A DNA stretch of 64,000 nucleotides. Origin: Sphingomonas sp. TDK1. Lineage in GTDB: Bacteria; Pseudomonadota; Alphaproteobacteria; Sphingomonadales; Sphingomonadaceae. The notes below the pieces were generated by a model that saw only the letters and a list, made by a program, of their open reading frames with translations, was not told the DNA's origin and did no database searches. Shown here in pieces: positions 35,460 through 44,255 of this stretch; the stretch's first letter is position 1; each line of letters opens with the position of its first letter. Position numbers and translations under genes: made by a program. The DNA is taken from NCBI RefSeq assembly GCF_001650735.1, contig NZ_LXVY01000029.1, forward strand, positions 1-64,000, given 5' to 3'.

Positions 35460-35921
35460 ATGCCGCCCCTCGTCCTCGCGCTGTTGATCGGCATCGTCGC
35501 CGGCATGCGCACCATGACCGCGCCGATGGTCACCGCCTGGGCCGCCTATGCCGGCTGGTTGCCGCTGGAAGGCACCTGGCTCGGCTGGCTGGGCTGGTGG
35601 GGCACGCCCTGGATCTTCACGCTGCTCGCGATCGGCGAATATGTCGCGGACAAGCAGCCGACCACGCCCAGCCGCAAGTCGCCGCCGGGGTTTATCGCCC
35701 GGCTGGTTTCCGGCGCGCTGTGCGGCGCGGCGATCGGGCTGGCGGCGAGCGCGTTGCCCTATTGCATCCTCGCGGCACTGATCGGTGCGGTGATCGGCAC
35801 GCTGGGCGGCTATGCGGCGCGAATGGGCCTGTGCCGCGCCTTCGGTACCGACCTGCCTGCCGCGCTGATCGAGGATCTCGCGGCGATCGGCATCGGTGCC
35901 TTTGCGGTCGCCTCGCTATGA
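35460..35921 (+). CDS. DUF4126-type small membrane protein
   Basis: 153 residues. ATG 35460 has GGGAG eight bases upstream and gives a short hydrophobic N-terminus. Membrane segments are seen at about 1-25 (PPLVLALLIGIVAGMRTMTA), 75-100 and 105-125, with a glycine-rich helix GAVIGTLGGYAARMG. RTMTAPMVTAWAAY is typical of DUF4126-like proteins. Function unknown. The stop overlaps the next start (ATGA), so it is co-translated with the disulfide reductase. Confidence 0.75.
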   Translation: MPPLVLALLIGIVAGMRTMTAPMVTAWAAYAGWLPLEGTWLGWLGWWGTPWIFTLLAIGEYVADKQPTTPSRKSPPGFIARLVSGALCGAAIGLAASALPYCILAALIGAVIGTLGGYAARMGLCRAFGTDLPAALIEDLAAIGIGAFAVASL

Positions 35922-37294
35922 GCCGCCGGTTCGATGCGATCATTCTGGGCGCCGGCCAGGCGGGGACGCCGCTCGCCGGGCGGCTGAGCGAGGCCGGCAT
36001 GTCGGTGGCGCTGGTCGAGCGGCATCTGCTCGGCGGCACCTGCGTCAATACCGGCTGCAAGCCCACCAAGACCTGGGTCGCCAGCGCCTATGCCGCACAC
36101 ATGGCCCGTCGCGCCGCCGATTTCGGCGTGACCATCCCCGGCGAGGTGGGCATCGACTTCGCCAAGGTGCGGGCCCGCGCAGAGAAGATCACCGTCGATT
36201 CCCGCGCCTCGCTGCGCCGGTGGATCGATGGCATGGCGAACTGCACCCTGTTCTTCGGGCATGCCCGCTTCGAATCGCCGCACCGCGTGCGCGTGGCGGA
36301 CGAGGTGCTGGAGGCGGACCGGATCTTCCTCAATGTCGGCGGCCGCGCGATGGTGCCGGACATGCCCGGCGTGCAGGACGTGCCGTTCCTCACCAACAGC
36401 AGCATGTTCAAGCTGGACGCGGTGCCGCGGCACCTGGTCGTGGTGGGGGGTAGCTATATCGGGCTGGAGTTCGGCCAGATGTTCCGCCGCTTCGGCGCCG
36501 AGGTGACGATCGTCGAGAAGGGCCCGAAGCTGATCGGCCGCGAGGATCCCGAGATTTCCGACACCGTGCGCGACATTCTCGAGGCGGAGGGGATCGCCGT
36601 GCGCACGGGCGCGGAATGCATCCGTTTCGCATCGGCGGGTCCGGACGTGCTGGTCGGCGTCGATTGCCAGGACGGCAGTCCCGAAGTGCTGGGCAGTCAT
36701 GTGCTGCTCGCCGTCGGGCGGCGACCCAACACCGACGATCTGGGGCTTGCGGCTGCGGGCGTGGAGACGGATGCGCGCGGCTATATCCGCGTCGACGAGC
36801 ATCTGCGCACCACCGCGCCGGGCATCTGGGCGATGGGCGATTGCAATGGTCGCGGCGCCTTCACGCACACGGCCTATAACGATTTCGAGATCGTCGCCGA
36901 CAATCTGCTCGACGGCGCGGACCGCAAGGTGACCGACCGTATCCCGGCCTATGCCCTCTATACCGATCCGCCGCTCGGCCGCGTCGGCATGGGCGAGGCG
37001 GAGGCGAAGAAGGCGGGCCACCACATCCTGGTCGGCCGGCGACCGATGACGCGGGTCGGCCGCGCGGTGGAAAAGGACGAATCGCTCGGCTTCATGAAGG
37101 TGGTCGTGGACAAGGACAGCGGGCGTTTGCTGGGCGGCGCGATCCTGGGCACGAGCGGCGACGAGGCGATCCACGGGGTGCTGGATCTGATGGTGAAGCA
37201 GGGCACCGCCAAGGACTTGGCGCACGCAGTGCATATCCATCCGACCATATCCGAGCTATTGCCTACGATCGCCGGCGAGCTGAAGCCGGCCTGA
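35918..37294 (+). CDS. FAD-dependent pyridine nucleotide-disulfide oxidoreductase, mercuric-reductase-like
   Basis: 458 residues. FAD motif AIILGAGQAGTPLAGRLSEA, redox-active disulfide GGTCVNTGCKPTK, NAD motif VVVGGSYIGLEFGQMF, second FAD block GIWAMGDCNGRGAF and the dimerisation domain with IHPTISELLP. The CxxxxC and HPT...E features indicate a working disulfide reductase, but MerA-specific C-terminal cysteines and metal domain are absent, so the substrate is open. Followed 15 bp later by the molybdoenzyme gene. Confidence 0.92.
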   Translation: MSRRFDAIILGAGQAGTPLAGRLSEAGMSVALVERHLLGGTCVNTGCKPTKTWVASAYAAHMARRAADFGVTIPGEVGIDFAKVRARAEKITVDSRASLRRWIDGMANCTLFFGHARFESPHRVRVADEVLEADRIFLNVGGRAMVPDMPGVQDVPFLTNSSMFKLDAVPRHLVVVGGSYIGLEFGQMFRRFGAEVTIVEKGPKLIGREDPEISDTVRDILEAEGIAVRTGAECIRFASAGPDVLVGVDCQDGSPEVLGSHVLLAVGRRPNTDDLGLAAAGVETDARGYIRVDEHLRTTAPGIWAMGDCNGRGAFTHTAYNDFEIVADNLLDGADRKVTDRIPAYALYTDPPLGRVGMGEAEAKKAGHHILVGRRPMTRVGRAVEKDESLGFMKVVVDKDSGRLLGGAILGTSGDEAIHGVLDLMVKQGTAKDLAHAVHIHPTISELLPTIAGELKPA

Positions 37295-37309
37295 CGCGGA
37301 AAGAGGCCC

Positions 37310-37954
37310 ATGGACGAGGACAGCAAGCTCACCCGATCCAAGCGTGCCTGGGCGGAGCAGGGCAAGTTCCTCACCGGACGCACCGCCCGGCCCGAGGCGG
37401 ACCGGTTGCCGCCCGGGCAGCATCTGGTGACCAACTGGCCGGTACTCGACCTCGGCCGCCAGCCCGAGGTGCGGCCCGAACGCTGGCGGCTGACGATCGA
37501 CGGCATGGTCGACCGGCCGCTGACGCTCGACTGGCCGGGTTTCGAGGCGCTCGCCACGGATGAGCGGATGAGCGACATCCACTGCGTCACCAGCTGGTCG
37601 CGCTACGACAATCGCTGGGCCGGCGTGGCGACGGCGCGGCTGCTGGAGATGGTGGAGCCGCGCGCGGAGGCCGAGGCGGTGATGCTGCACGGCTATGACG
37701 GCTATACCACCAACCTGCTGCTCGCCGATTTCGCCGCGCCCGACGCGCTGATCGCGCATCGCTGGGAGGGCAAGCCGCTCCACCGCGATCATGGCGGCCC
37801 GGCGCGGCTCGTGGTGCCGCATCTGTATTTCTGGAAGAGCGCGAAATGGATTTCCCGCATCGAGGTGATCGGCCGCGATCGGCCGGGGTTCTGGGAAGTG
37901 AACGGCTACCATCTGCGCGGCGACCCATGGGCCGAAGAGCGCTATTCGCACTGA
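37310..37954 (+). CDS. Sulfite-oxidase-fold molybdopterin oxidoreductase
   Basis: 214 residues comprising a single molybdopterin domain. The Mo-ligand cysteine is in SDIHCVTSWSRYDNRW; LHGYDGYTTNLLLAD and WKSAKWISRIEV complete the fold. No signal peptide or Tat motif, unlike YedY/MsrP, so it is probably cytoplasmic and related to the YuiH group. Substrate unknown. The adjacent flavin reductase may share electrons with it. Confidence 0.88.
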   Translation: MDEDSKLTRSKRAWAEQGKFLTGRTARPEADRLPPGQHLVTNWPVLDLGRQPEVRPERWRLTIDGMVDRPLTLDWPGFEALATDERMSDIHCVTSWSRYDNRWAGVATARLLEMVEPRAEAEAVMLHGYDGYTTNLLLADFAAPDALIAHRWEGKPLHRDHGGPARLVVPHLYFWKSAKWISRIEVIGRDRPGFWEVNGYHLRGDPWAEERYSH

Positions 37955-38109
37955 ATCGGGGGGCGCGGGCGGCAACGCGAAACCTGGCGTCGAGCATGCT
38001 GCCAATACGTACCAATCCGCATGACGCCGGCGTTCGAGGCTTCCTATCCTGGGCCCATGCGTTTCAGCGTCTGCCTCGTCCCTGTCCTCATGCCGCCCGT
38101 GCTGCGCGT

Positions 38110-38490
38110 ATGAAGGAGGGCGTCCCCATACCGAGCCGGGCCCTGCGTGAGCGCGTGCTGCTGGTCGATTCGCAGGACGATTCGCGCCGTGCCGTGCAGT
38201 TGCTGCTGCAAGGCTGCGGCATGGACGTCCGCGCCTTCGCCTCCGCCGGTGCGGCGCTGGCGGAAACGGCGCTGGACCAGATCCGCACCCTGCTGATTTC
38301 CCGCGAGCTCTCCGATGGCGATGCGATCCATCTGCTGCGGCAGCTGGCGATGCGGGGGTGGCGGGGGCGCGCGATCCTGATCGGGCGGAGCCATGCCGAA
38401 CTCGATGAGGAAGCCCGCGCCGCGGGGTTCGCCAGCGTGGTGAAGAAGCCGGTCGGCAGACTTGAGCTTCTCGGCGCGCTGGCGCGATGA
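38110..38490 (+). CDS. Degenerate receiver-domain protein, no phospho-aspartate
   Basis: 126 residues. The receiver fold is recognisable (RVLLVDSQDDSRRAVQLLL; final FASVVKKPVGRLELLGAL with conserved Lys113). The beta-3 position that should read LLDxxMP instead reads LLISRELSDG, so residue 65 is Arg/Ser rather than Asp. It cannot be phosphorylated in the normal way and may act as a protein-protein module. ATG 38110 is followed by a GGAGG that belongs to codons. Overlaps the histidine kinase start by 4 bp, so it is co-translated with the FixL-like kinase. Confidence 0.75.
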   Translation: MKEGVPIPSRALRERVLLVDSQDDSRRAVQLLLQGCGMDVRAFASAGAALAETALDQIRTLLISRELSDGDAIHLLRQLAMRGWRGRAILIGRSHAELDEEARAAGFASVVKKPVGRLELLGALAR

Positions 38491-40253
38491 ACTTCCCGCT
38501 GCCGCAGTTCGAGGCGCCCGCGCGTCCGACGCTCGGCGATCGGTTGCGGTTGCGCATTCCCGAAGCGCTGGCGACGCTGCTGCTGCTCGTCTCCGGCCTG
38601 GCGCTGGCGCCGCTCGTGTCGCGCGGCGAACGCTATGTGCTGGTGGGCGTCCTGCTGGCCTGGGCGGCGGCGATTCTGTTGCTGGCATCGTACAGCCGGG
38701 CGCTGCGCCGCCGTCTGCGCGCCGAAGAGGCCGATGCGCGCCACCGCGCGGACCGCGCCGACGAACTCGCCGCCGAGCTGAACCTGCTGATCGACGGGGC
38801 GGTCGGCTATGCGATCTATACCGTCGATCCCAAGGGCCGCATTTCCTTCTGGAACGAAGGCGCGCGCCGGCTGAAGGGCTGGAGCGAGGACGATGTGCTG
38901 GGACGCGACATGGCGCTGTTCTACCCGTCCTCCGCCGTCGCTGCCGGCAAGCCCCAGGCCGATCTCGAGGCCGCGCTGCGTGACGGCAAGGTCGAGGAGG
39001 AGGATTGGCGGCTGCGCAAGGACGGCAGCGAGTTCCTGGCGCAGGTGCTGATCACGCCGCTGCGCGGACCCGATGGCCGGTTGCGCGGCTTCGGCAAGGT
39101 GATCCGCGACATCACCGAGCAGCGTGCCAGCGAACGCCAGGCAACCGCCGCCGCCAACCATCTCCGCTCGATCCTGGCGACCGTGATCGACGCGATGGTG
39201 ATCATCGACGAGCGCGGCAACATCGTCTCGTTCAGCGCCGCCGCCGAGCGGATGTTCGGCTATGCCGAGGACGAGGTGGTCGGCGCCAATATCCGCCTGT
39301 TGATGCCGGCGGGCGAGGGTGGGCGGCACGACGGCTATATCCGCCGCTATCTGGACACCGGCGAGAAGCGGATCATCGGCACCGGCCGCACCGTCACCGG
39401 CCGCCGCCGCGACGGCACGACGTTTCCGATCGAGCTTTCCGTGGGCGAGGCGATCACCGAGGGCGAGCGCGTCTTCACCGGCTTCATCCGTGATCTGAGC
39501 GACAAGCAGCGTGCCGAGCAGCGCATCGAGGAGTTGCGCTCGGGCCTGGTCCATGCCGCGCGGGTGAGCGCGATGGGCACCATGGCCTCCACCCTGGCGC
39601 ACGAGCTCAACCAGCCGATCACCGCGGTGGTGAACTATGTGCGCGGCGTGTCCAACCTTGTCGGCGCCGGCGATCCGGAGGATCTGCCGATGATCCGCGA
39701 GGCGCTGGCCGATACCGCGCAGGAGGCGCTGCGCGCGGGCACGATCGTGCGGCGCTTGCGCGAGTTCGTCGCCCGCGGCGAGGTGGAGAAGAGCGTCGAG
39801 AACATCGCGGATCTGGTGGACGAGGCGTGCAAGCTCGCGCTGATCGGCGCGCGCGAGAAGGGCGTGGTGGCGGAATTCCTGTTCGATCCCGCCGCCGGGC
39901 CCGTGCTGGTCGATCGGATCCAGATCCAGCAGGTGCTGATCAACCTGATGCGCAACGCGATCGAGGCGATGGCGGCCTCGCCCGAGCGGCGGCTGACCGT
40001 TTCCAGCCGCGCCGAATCGGCCGGATTTGTCCGGGTGACGGTGGCCGATACCGGCCCCGGCGTCGCGCCCGAGGTGGTCGAGGACCTGTTCCGCGCCTTC
40101 CACAGCACCAAGGCCGACGGCATGGGGCTGGGCCTTTCGATCTGCCGCACGATCGTGGAGGCCAATGGCGGCCGCATCTGGCTGGAGCCGCGCGAGGGCG
40201 GCGGCAGCTGCTTCCACTTTACCCTCGTCCAAGTAGAAGGAACCCTTCCGTGA
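38487..40253 (+). CDS. fixL: FixL-type oxygen-sensing histidine kinase
   Basis: 588 residues. Two membrane helices (about 27-44 and 50-67), PAS1 (about 97-212), PAS2 (about 222-340), HisKA with phospho-His372 in AHELNQP and HATPase with NAIEAM and GMGLGLSI boxes. PAS2 carries RHDGYIRRY (His281) and IIGTGRTVTG (Arg301), the positions of the haem-ligand His and the O2-binding Arg in rhizobial FixL. It is therefore a likely haem sensor, autophosphorylating when oxygen falls. It overlaps both the degenerate receiver gene and the regulator gene. Confidence 0.92.
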   Translation: MNFPLPQFEAPARPTLGDRLRLRIPEALATLLLLVSGLALAPLVSRGERYVLVGVLLAWAAAILLLASYSRALRRRLRAEEADARHRADRADELAAELNLLIDGAVGYAIYTVDPKGRISFWNEGARRLKGWSEDDVLGRDMALFYPSSAVAAGKPQADLEAALRDGKVEEEDWRLRKDGSEFLAQVLITPLRGPDGRLRGFGKVIRDITEQRASERQATAAANHLRSILATVIDAMVIIDERGNIVSFSAAAERMFGYAEDEVVGANIRLLMPAGEGGRHDGYIRRYLDTGEKRIIGTGRTVTGRRRDGTTFPIELSVGEAITEGERVFTGFIRDLSDKQRAEQRIEELRSGLVHAARVSAMGTMASTLAHELNQPITAVVNYVRGVSNLVGAGDPEDLPMIREALADTAQEALRAGTIVRRLREFVARGEVEKSVENIADLVDEACKLALIGAREKGVVAEFLFDPAAGPVLVDRIQIQQVLINLMRNAIEAMAASPERRLTVSSRAESAGFVRVTVADTGPGVAPEVVEDLFRAFHSTKADGMGLGLSICRTIVEANGGRIWLEPREGGGSCFHFTLVQVEGTLP

Positions 40254-40867
40254 CCGACAAGCGCCTCGTCCATATCGTCGACGACGAGGATGGCGTCCGC
40301 CGTTCGGCGAGCTTCATGCTCAAGACCTCGGGATTCGCGGTGCAGACCTGGCCTTCGGGCGTGGCGTTCCTCAAGGAGGCGCGGCATGTCGATCCCGGCT
40401 GCATCCTGCTCGATATCCGCATGCCGGAGATGGACGGGCTGGAAGTGCAGCAGGAACTGCATGCGCGTGGCATCGCGCTGCCGGTGATCGTGCTGACCGG
40501 CCATGGCGACGTGTCGCTCGCCGTGCGGGCGATGAAGGCCGGCGCAATCGACTTTCTCGAAAAGCCGATGGAGAGCGAGGCGCTGATCGACGCGATCAAC
40601 CGCGGCTTCGACCGGCTCGAGGCGGCCGAGGACGTGAAGGCGCGTGCGGCTGATGCCGAAACGCTGCTGGGGGCGCTGACCGTGCGCGAGCGCGAAGTGC
40701 TGGAAGGACTGGCGCAGGGCTTTCCGAACAAGACGATCGCCTATGACCTCGGCATCTCCGCGCGGACGGTGGAGGTCCATCGTGCGAATGTGATGGCCAA
40801 GCTGGGCGCGAAGAGCCTTTCCGAAGCGCTGCGAATCGCCTTCGCAGCGGGTCTGGGCGCAAGCTAA
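40250..40867 (+). CDS. fixJ: FixJ-family response regulator
   Basis: 205 residues from GTG 40250, overlapping the kinase stop (GTGA). Receiver with acidic DDED at 11-14, phospho-acceptor Asp55 in LLDIRMPEMDGLE and Lys in FLEKP. A LuxR/FixJ helix-turn-helix follows (LTVREREVLEGLAQGFPNK; ISARTVEVHRANVMAKLGA). On phosphorylation it should activate microaerobic genes such as fixK or cytochrome cbb3 genes. No target promoter was recognised in the window. Confidence 0.93.
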   Translation: MTDKRLVHIVDDEDGVRRSASFMLKTSGFAVQTWPSGVAFLKEARHVDPGCILLDIRMPEMDGLEVQQELHARGIALPVIVLTGHGDVSLAVRAMKAGAIDFLEKPMESEALIDAINRGFDRLEAAEDVKARAADAETLLGALTVREREVLEGLAQGFPNKTIAYDLGISARTVEVHRANVMAKLGAKSLSEALRIAFAAGLGAS

Positions 40868-40963
40868 ACGATTGCAGTACCGTGCATTCCCGGAGTTTGC
40901 ATGGTATGGTGAGTGGGACTCGGGGGAGTGCGGGATCGACCTAGCGAACAGGGAGCGGGAGCG

Positions 40964-41182
40964 ATGACGACGCGATGCGAACCGAAGCTCGCCATGGGCA
41001 TGCTGCCGGAGGCGGAAGAGAGCATACGGGCTTGGTCGTCCGGTCTGTTCACGGCATGGTGCGACGCGGTGGTGACGCCGTGGAACCTGGTACCCGATCC
41101 GACGACCCACCAGCGCGACGCTGGCGAGCGATTGCCGATTCCCGAAGCGCTGGAGAGCGGAGCGCTATCGCTGTTCGCGTGA
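40964..41182 (+). CDS. Small hypothetical protein
   Basis: 72 residues. ATG 40964 has GGGAGCGGGAGCG directly upstream, a strong ribosome binding site. The sequence contains an amphipathic helix (AEESIRAWSSGLFTAWCDAV) and a proline-rich segment. Not recognised. Fills most of the 365-bp gap after fixJ. Confidence 0.45.
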   Translation: MTTRCEPKLAMGMLPEAEESIRAWSSGLFTAWCDAVVTPWNLVPDPTTHQRDAGERLPIPEALESGALSLFA

Positions 41183-41232
41183 GGATCATGTGGGTGCTGG
41201 CCGGGCGCGTGCCGAGCAGCTAGCATCCGCAC

Positions 41233-42018
41233 ATGGAAGCACGTCTTTTTCAGCTCGCCTCCTTCACCGCGGCGCGTTTCGCAGGCAACCCGGCCGCTGT
41301 GATGCTGTTCGACAGCGATCCAGCGACGGCGCTCTGCCAGGCGCTGGCGGCGGAGAACAACCTGGCTGAAACCGCCTTCCTCGTGCCGCAAGGCGAGGAT
41401 TTCCGGATCCGCTGGTTTACGCCCGCGGTCGAGGTGCCGCTCTGCGGCCATGCCACGCTTGCGAGCGCCGCCGTCGTGCTGGAGCGACTGACGCCGTGGC
41501 GCACGCAGGTGGTGTTCCACTCGGCCAGCGGCCCCCTGACGGTGCGCCGCTCCGATATCGGCTATGTCATGGACTTTCCGGTGCGCCGCTGTGCTCCGGG
41601 CGCAGCGCCCGAGGGGCTGGCGGATGCGCTGGGCGCGACACCCGAGGAAGTCGAATGGGACGGCTTCAACTTCGTCGCTCGCCTCGCTTCGGCGGACGAG
41701 GTGCGGCGCCTGGATCCGGACATTGCCGCGATCGCGCGCTTGCCGGCAGCCGGCGTGATCGTGACGGCGGCCGGGGACGGGGACTATGACTGCGTCAGTC
41801 GCTATTTCGCGCCCGCCAGGGGCATCCCGGAAGATCCCGTGACCGGGGGCGCCCATTGTGCGCTGACGCCCTTCTGGGCGGAGCGCCTGGGCAAGACCGC
41901 GTTGCATGCGTTCCAGGCGTCCCCGCGCGGCGGCGAAATGTGGTGCCGGCTGCGGGGGGATCGCGTGGACCTGGAGGGCGCGTGCCTGTTCTATCTGGAA
42001 GGCGTGGCGCGATGGTGA
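41233..42018 (+). CDS. PhzF-family isomerase/epimerase
   Basis: 261 residues with the diaminopimelate-epimerase-like fold. FTAARFAGNPAAVMLF at the start, catalytic Glu in NNLAETAFL, PLCGHATLA and a C-terminal GIPEDPVTGGAHC are conserved across PhzF. No phenazine genes adjoin, so it is one of the common orphan members with unknown substrate. Its end overlaps the GFA gene start by 7 bp. Confidence 0.93.
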   Translation: MEARLFQLASFTAARFAGNPAAVMLFDSDPATALCQALAAENNLAETAFLVPQGEDFRIRWFTPAVEVPLCGHATLASAAVVLERLTPWRTQVVFHSASGPLTVRRSDIGYVMDFPVRRCAPGAAPEGLADALGATPEEVEWDGFNFVARLASADEVRRLDPDIAAIARLPAAGVIVTAAGDGDYDCVSRYFAPARGIPEDPVTGGAHCALTPFWAERLGKTALHAFQASPRGGEMWCRLRGDRVDLEGACLFYLEGVARW

Positions 42019-42422
42019 CGGTGCATGCCGGTTCCTGCCACTGCGGGGGCGTGCGCTTCACCATCGCCCATGATCCGGAAGAAAGGACGACCTGCGACTG
42101 CTCGCTGTGCGTGAAGCGCAATGCCGTGATGGTGAAAGTGCCGGAGGCGGCGCTGCGGATCGAAGCGGGCGAGGACCTGCTCGCCACCTACCAATGGAAC
42201 ACGATGCGGGCGAAGCATCATTTCTGCACGCGCTGCGGCATCTATGTGTTCCACCGCAAGCGCGCGGCGCCGGATTACTATGGCGTCAACGTCTTCTGCC
42301 TGGACGACTTCGATGCCTCGGCGCTGCCGGTACGGGCGACCGAAGGAGTGGGCATGACATTGGTGGGGGAGTGGCCCCGTCCCGAATGGCCGGGCCCGCG
42401 CGTGGCTGCGTCTCCGGCATAG
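42012..42422 (+). CDS. GFA-family zinc protein
   Basis: 136 residues. Zinc-binding cysteines in SCHCGG, TCDCSLC and FCTRCG are those of the glutathione-dependent formaldehyde-activating (GFA/CENP-V) family. In fact most members have no proven formaldehyde activity. Begins inside the phzF-like gene, indicating co-translation. Confidence 0.92.
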   Translation: MVTVHAGSCHCGGVRFTIAHDPEERTTCDCSLCVKRNAVMVKVPEAALRIEAGEDLLATYQWNTMRAKHHFCTRCGIYVFHRKRAAPDYYGVNVFCLDDFDASALPVRATEGVGMTLVGEWPRPEWPGPRVAASPA

Positions 42423-42621
42423 GGAAGGGCGGTGGCGTCTCTTTCTTGTTGGGATGCTGGGGGAGGGGCGTTCTCTTCCCAGTTGGGGCCACGCTGCTTT
42501 TCTCGACGGCTACGAGAGCACGGCGCGGTTCAGGTAGCATTCGCACAGCTTGATATTGAGGAAAGATTCTTCCCAAGCTGTCGCCGAAACGGCATGTCGT
42601 TCACCGTCAAGGAGGAAGCAG

Positions 42622-43182
42622 GTGAACGTCTACTTGGTAGCGATGGCGCTAATTTGCATGATCCCCGCCAAGGCCAGCGGTACCGGACAGAATCTGCATC
42701 GTACCACAAACGCCGAAATGACCGCCATCTTCACCGCCGACCAAGCTGCCCGCGACAACCCTGCCAAAATTGACTGGGAAGCTCTGGATCGTGCGGACAA
42801 GGAAAGAAGGGCGCGCACCCAGTTTTTGATCGAGAAGGGGGCGCTGGACAGCGGTGATGACTTCTATCACGCCGCCTATGTTTTTCAGCATGGTGATGAT
42901 CCTGCGGACTTTCTTAAGGCCCATGCACTGGCAATCGTTGCGGTCGCTCGCGGGAAGAGCGAAGCGACTTGGATCGCCGCGGCGACGCTGGACCGCTATT
43001 TGCAAAACATCGGCCAGCCGCAAATTTACGGCACCCAATTCAGGCATCCGCCCAAGCAAAAATGGACCCAGGAACCCTATCGACGGGATCTGCTTCCGGA
43101 CGCGGTCCGCAAAGCGAGCGGCGTTCCCCCGCTAGAAGAGCAGGACAAACAGCGCGAGGACTGGGAGAAGGCGTTGCCATAG
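42622..43182 (+). CDS. Secreted DUF6624-like protein
   Basis: 186 residues from GTG 42622, which has AAGGAGG six bases upstream; this fixes the start, as upstream in-frame ATG 42550 lacks one. A hydrophobic N-terminus (VYLVAMALICMIPAKASG) is a probable signal peptide. Central blocks DDFYHAAYVFQHGDDPADFL and AHALAIVAVARGKSEATWI followed by LDRYLQNIGQPQIYGTQF match the DUF6624 pattern. Function unknown. Lower GC than the neighbours. Confidence 0.72.
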   Translation: MNVYLVAMALICMIPAKASGTGQNLHRTTNAEMTAIFTADQAARDNPAKIDWEALDRADKERRARTQFLIEKGALDSGDDFYHAAYVFQHGDDPADFLKAHALAIVAVARGKSEATWIAAATLDRYLQNIGQPQIYGTQFRHPPKQKWTQEPYRRDLLPDAVRKASGVPPLEEQDKQREDWEKALP

Positions 43183-43332
43183 ATCGCCCACCGGTCCTTT
43201 TCGCATGTCGACTTTCCACCCGAAATCAAAATTCCGCCTTGGCGGCTCCCGCCCAAGAGCAGTCGTTCAGCAGCGGCCGAGAATTGCCTGAAAGCCGTCA
43301 TCTATTCAGTGCTCGTGCCGGTCGTTTCCAAT

Positions 43333-43788
43333 TCAATGTGCAATGGATACGAGGAGGTGCTTCGCAAAGATCCAGACAAGCCCAAACACCAGGCAAGCGA
43401 TCATTGTCCTATAAACCCGCGGCAACCTCTTCCTCGCCTGATATATCAGGTAATTCTTTATTTCTTTGAGGTGCAGCGAGACAAAGGTAAATCTATCATG
43501 ATGATCGGAAGGATATTTCCTAATAAACTGCAAAACGTCTACCAGATGTGCGGACCAAAATTCTTCATCAATATCAGGATATTTCGCCTCTGAGGGCGAT
43601 AAGATATATTCTACCTCGCCCTTAATGCTGCTAAAGCGAAGCCGAACGCCTTCCTTTTCAATCTGAGCCTCTGTGACATAAGCTCCAATTCCTGACGATG
43701 TAAGGAGATGCCACTGGGCGTTTTCGACTAAATCAGCCATTCTTGGCGATATGTCTCGCAAAGGCTGCGGAACCAACTCCATCTGCAA
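43333..43788 (-). CDS. Hypothetical protein with C-terminal membrane anchor
   Basis: 151 residues. A soluble N-terminal domain (strands around VRLRFSSIKGEVEYILS) is followed by a basic hinge (QARKRLPRVYR) and one hydrophobic helix TMIACLVFGLVWIFAKHLL. The tail-anchored layout suggests an inner-membrane protein with a cytoplasmic head. Base composition is clearly lower in GC than the surrounding chromosome, suggesting acquisition. Not recognised. Confidence 0.5.
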   Translation of the reverse strand: MQMELVPQPLRDISPRMADLVENAQWHLLTSSGIGAYVTEAQIEKEGVRLRFSSIKGEVEYILSPSEAKYPDIDEEFWSAHLVDVLQFIRKYPSDHHDRFTFVSLHLKEIKNYLIYQARKRLPRVYRTMIACLVFGLVWIFAKHLLVSIAH

Positions 43789-44255
43789 TCAACCGAATAA
43801 GGGAAGGGAAGCTCGAGATGCGCTTTTCGCAGGTTTTGCCTGCTCAACGGTAAACGGCAGCTATCAAGCCTTGAGTTCCCGGTAGCTGCCGGTCCGCTTT
43901 CCACCAATAATTGACGAAGATCACGGCTGGGGCCCGCTACCGCAGCCGCGGTGTTGCGAGCGGCGCAACGTTCCTTACATGTTGAGTTCCCGCCACCTGC
44001 AGGCGCCCGCTCTTTGATCCTGTTCGAAAAGGTCTGCGCGCGAAGTTGCCTGCACCTGCGTATCGGCGGGAGGTGCGCGCCGAAGCTTCACCCGCCTAAC
44101 GTTGCATGCCGTCGACGATCGATCGCATGGCCTGTCGAAACGCGCGAACGGCCTCCCTTCCTTAACGTCGGTCCGCCGCTGCTACGTCGGGGTGGCGGGT
44201 CTTCCCCCACGCCACCTCGGCACGCGCTGCCCGCGCGGTGGGCGGCGCTTTCGGC
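43789..44255. repeat. Gene-free stretch with dispersed repeat
   Basis: 467 bp without a gene. TTGAGTTCCCG occurs at 43871 and again at 43982. AGCTGCCGGTCCGCTTT at 43884-43900 matches the copy beside the IS66-family element at 17544. A CGGCAGCT at about 43857 is an inverted partial copy. Confidence 0.5.
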
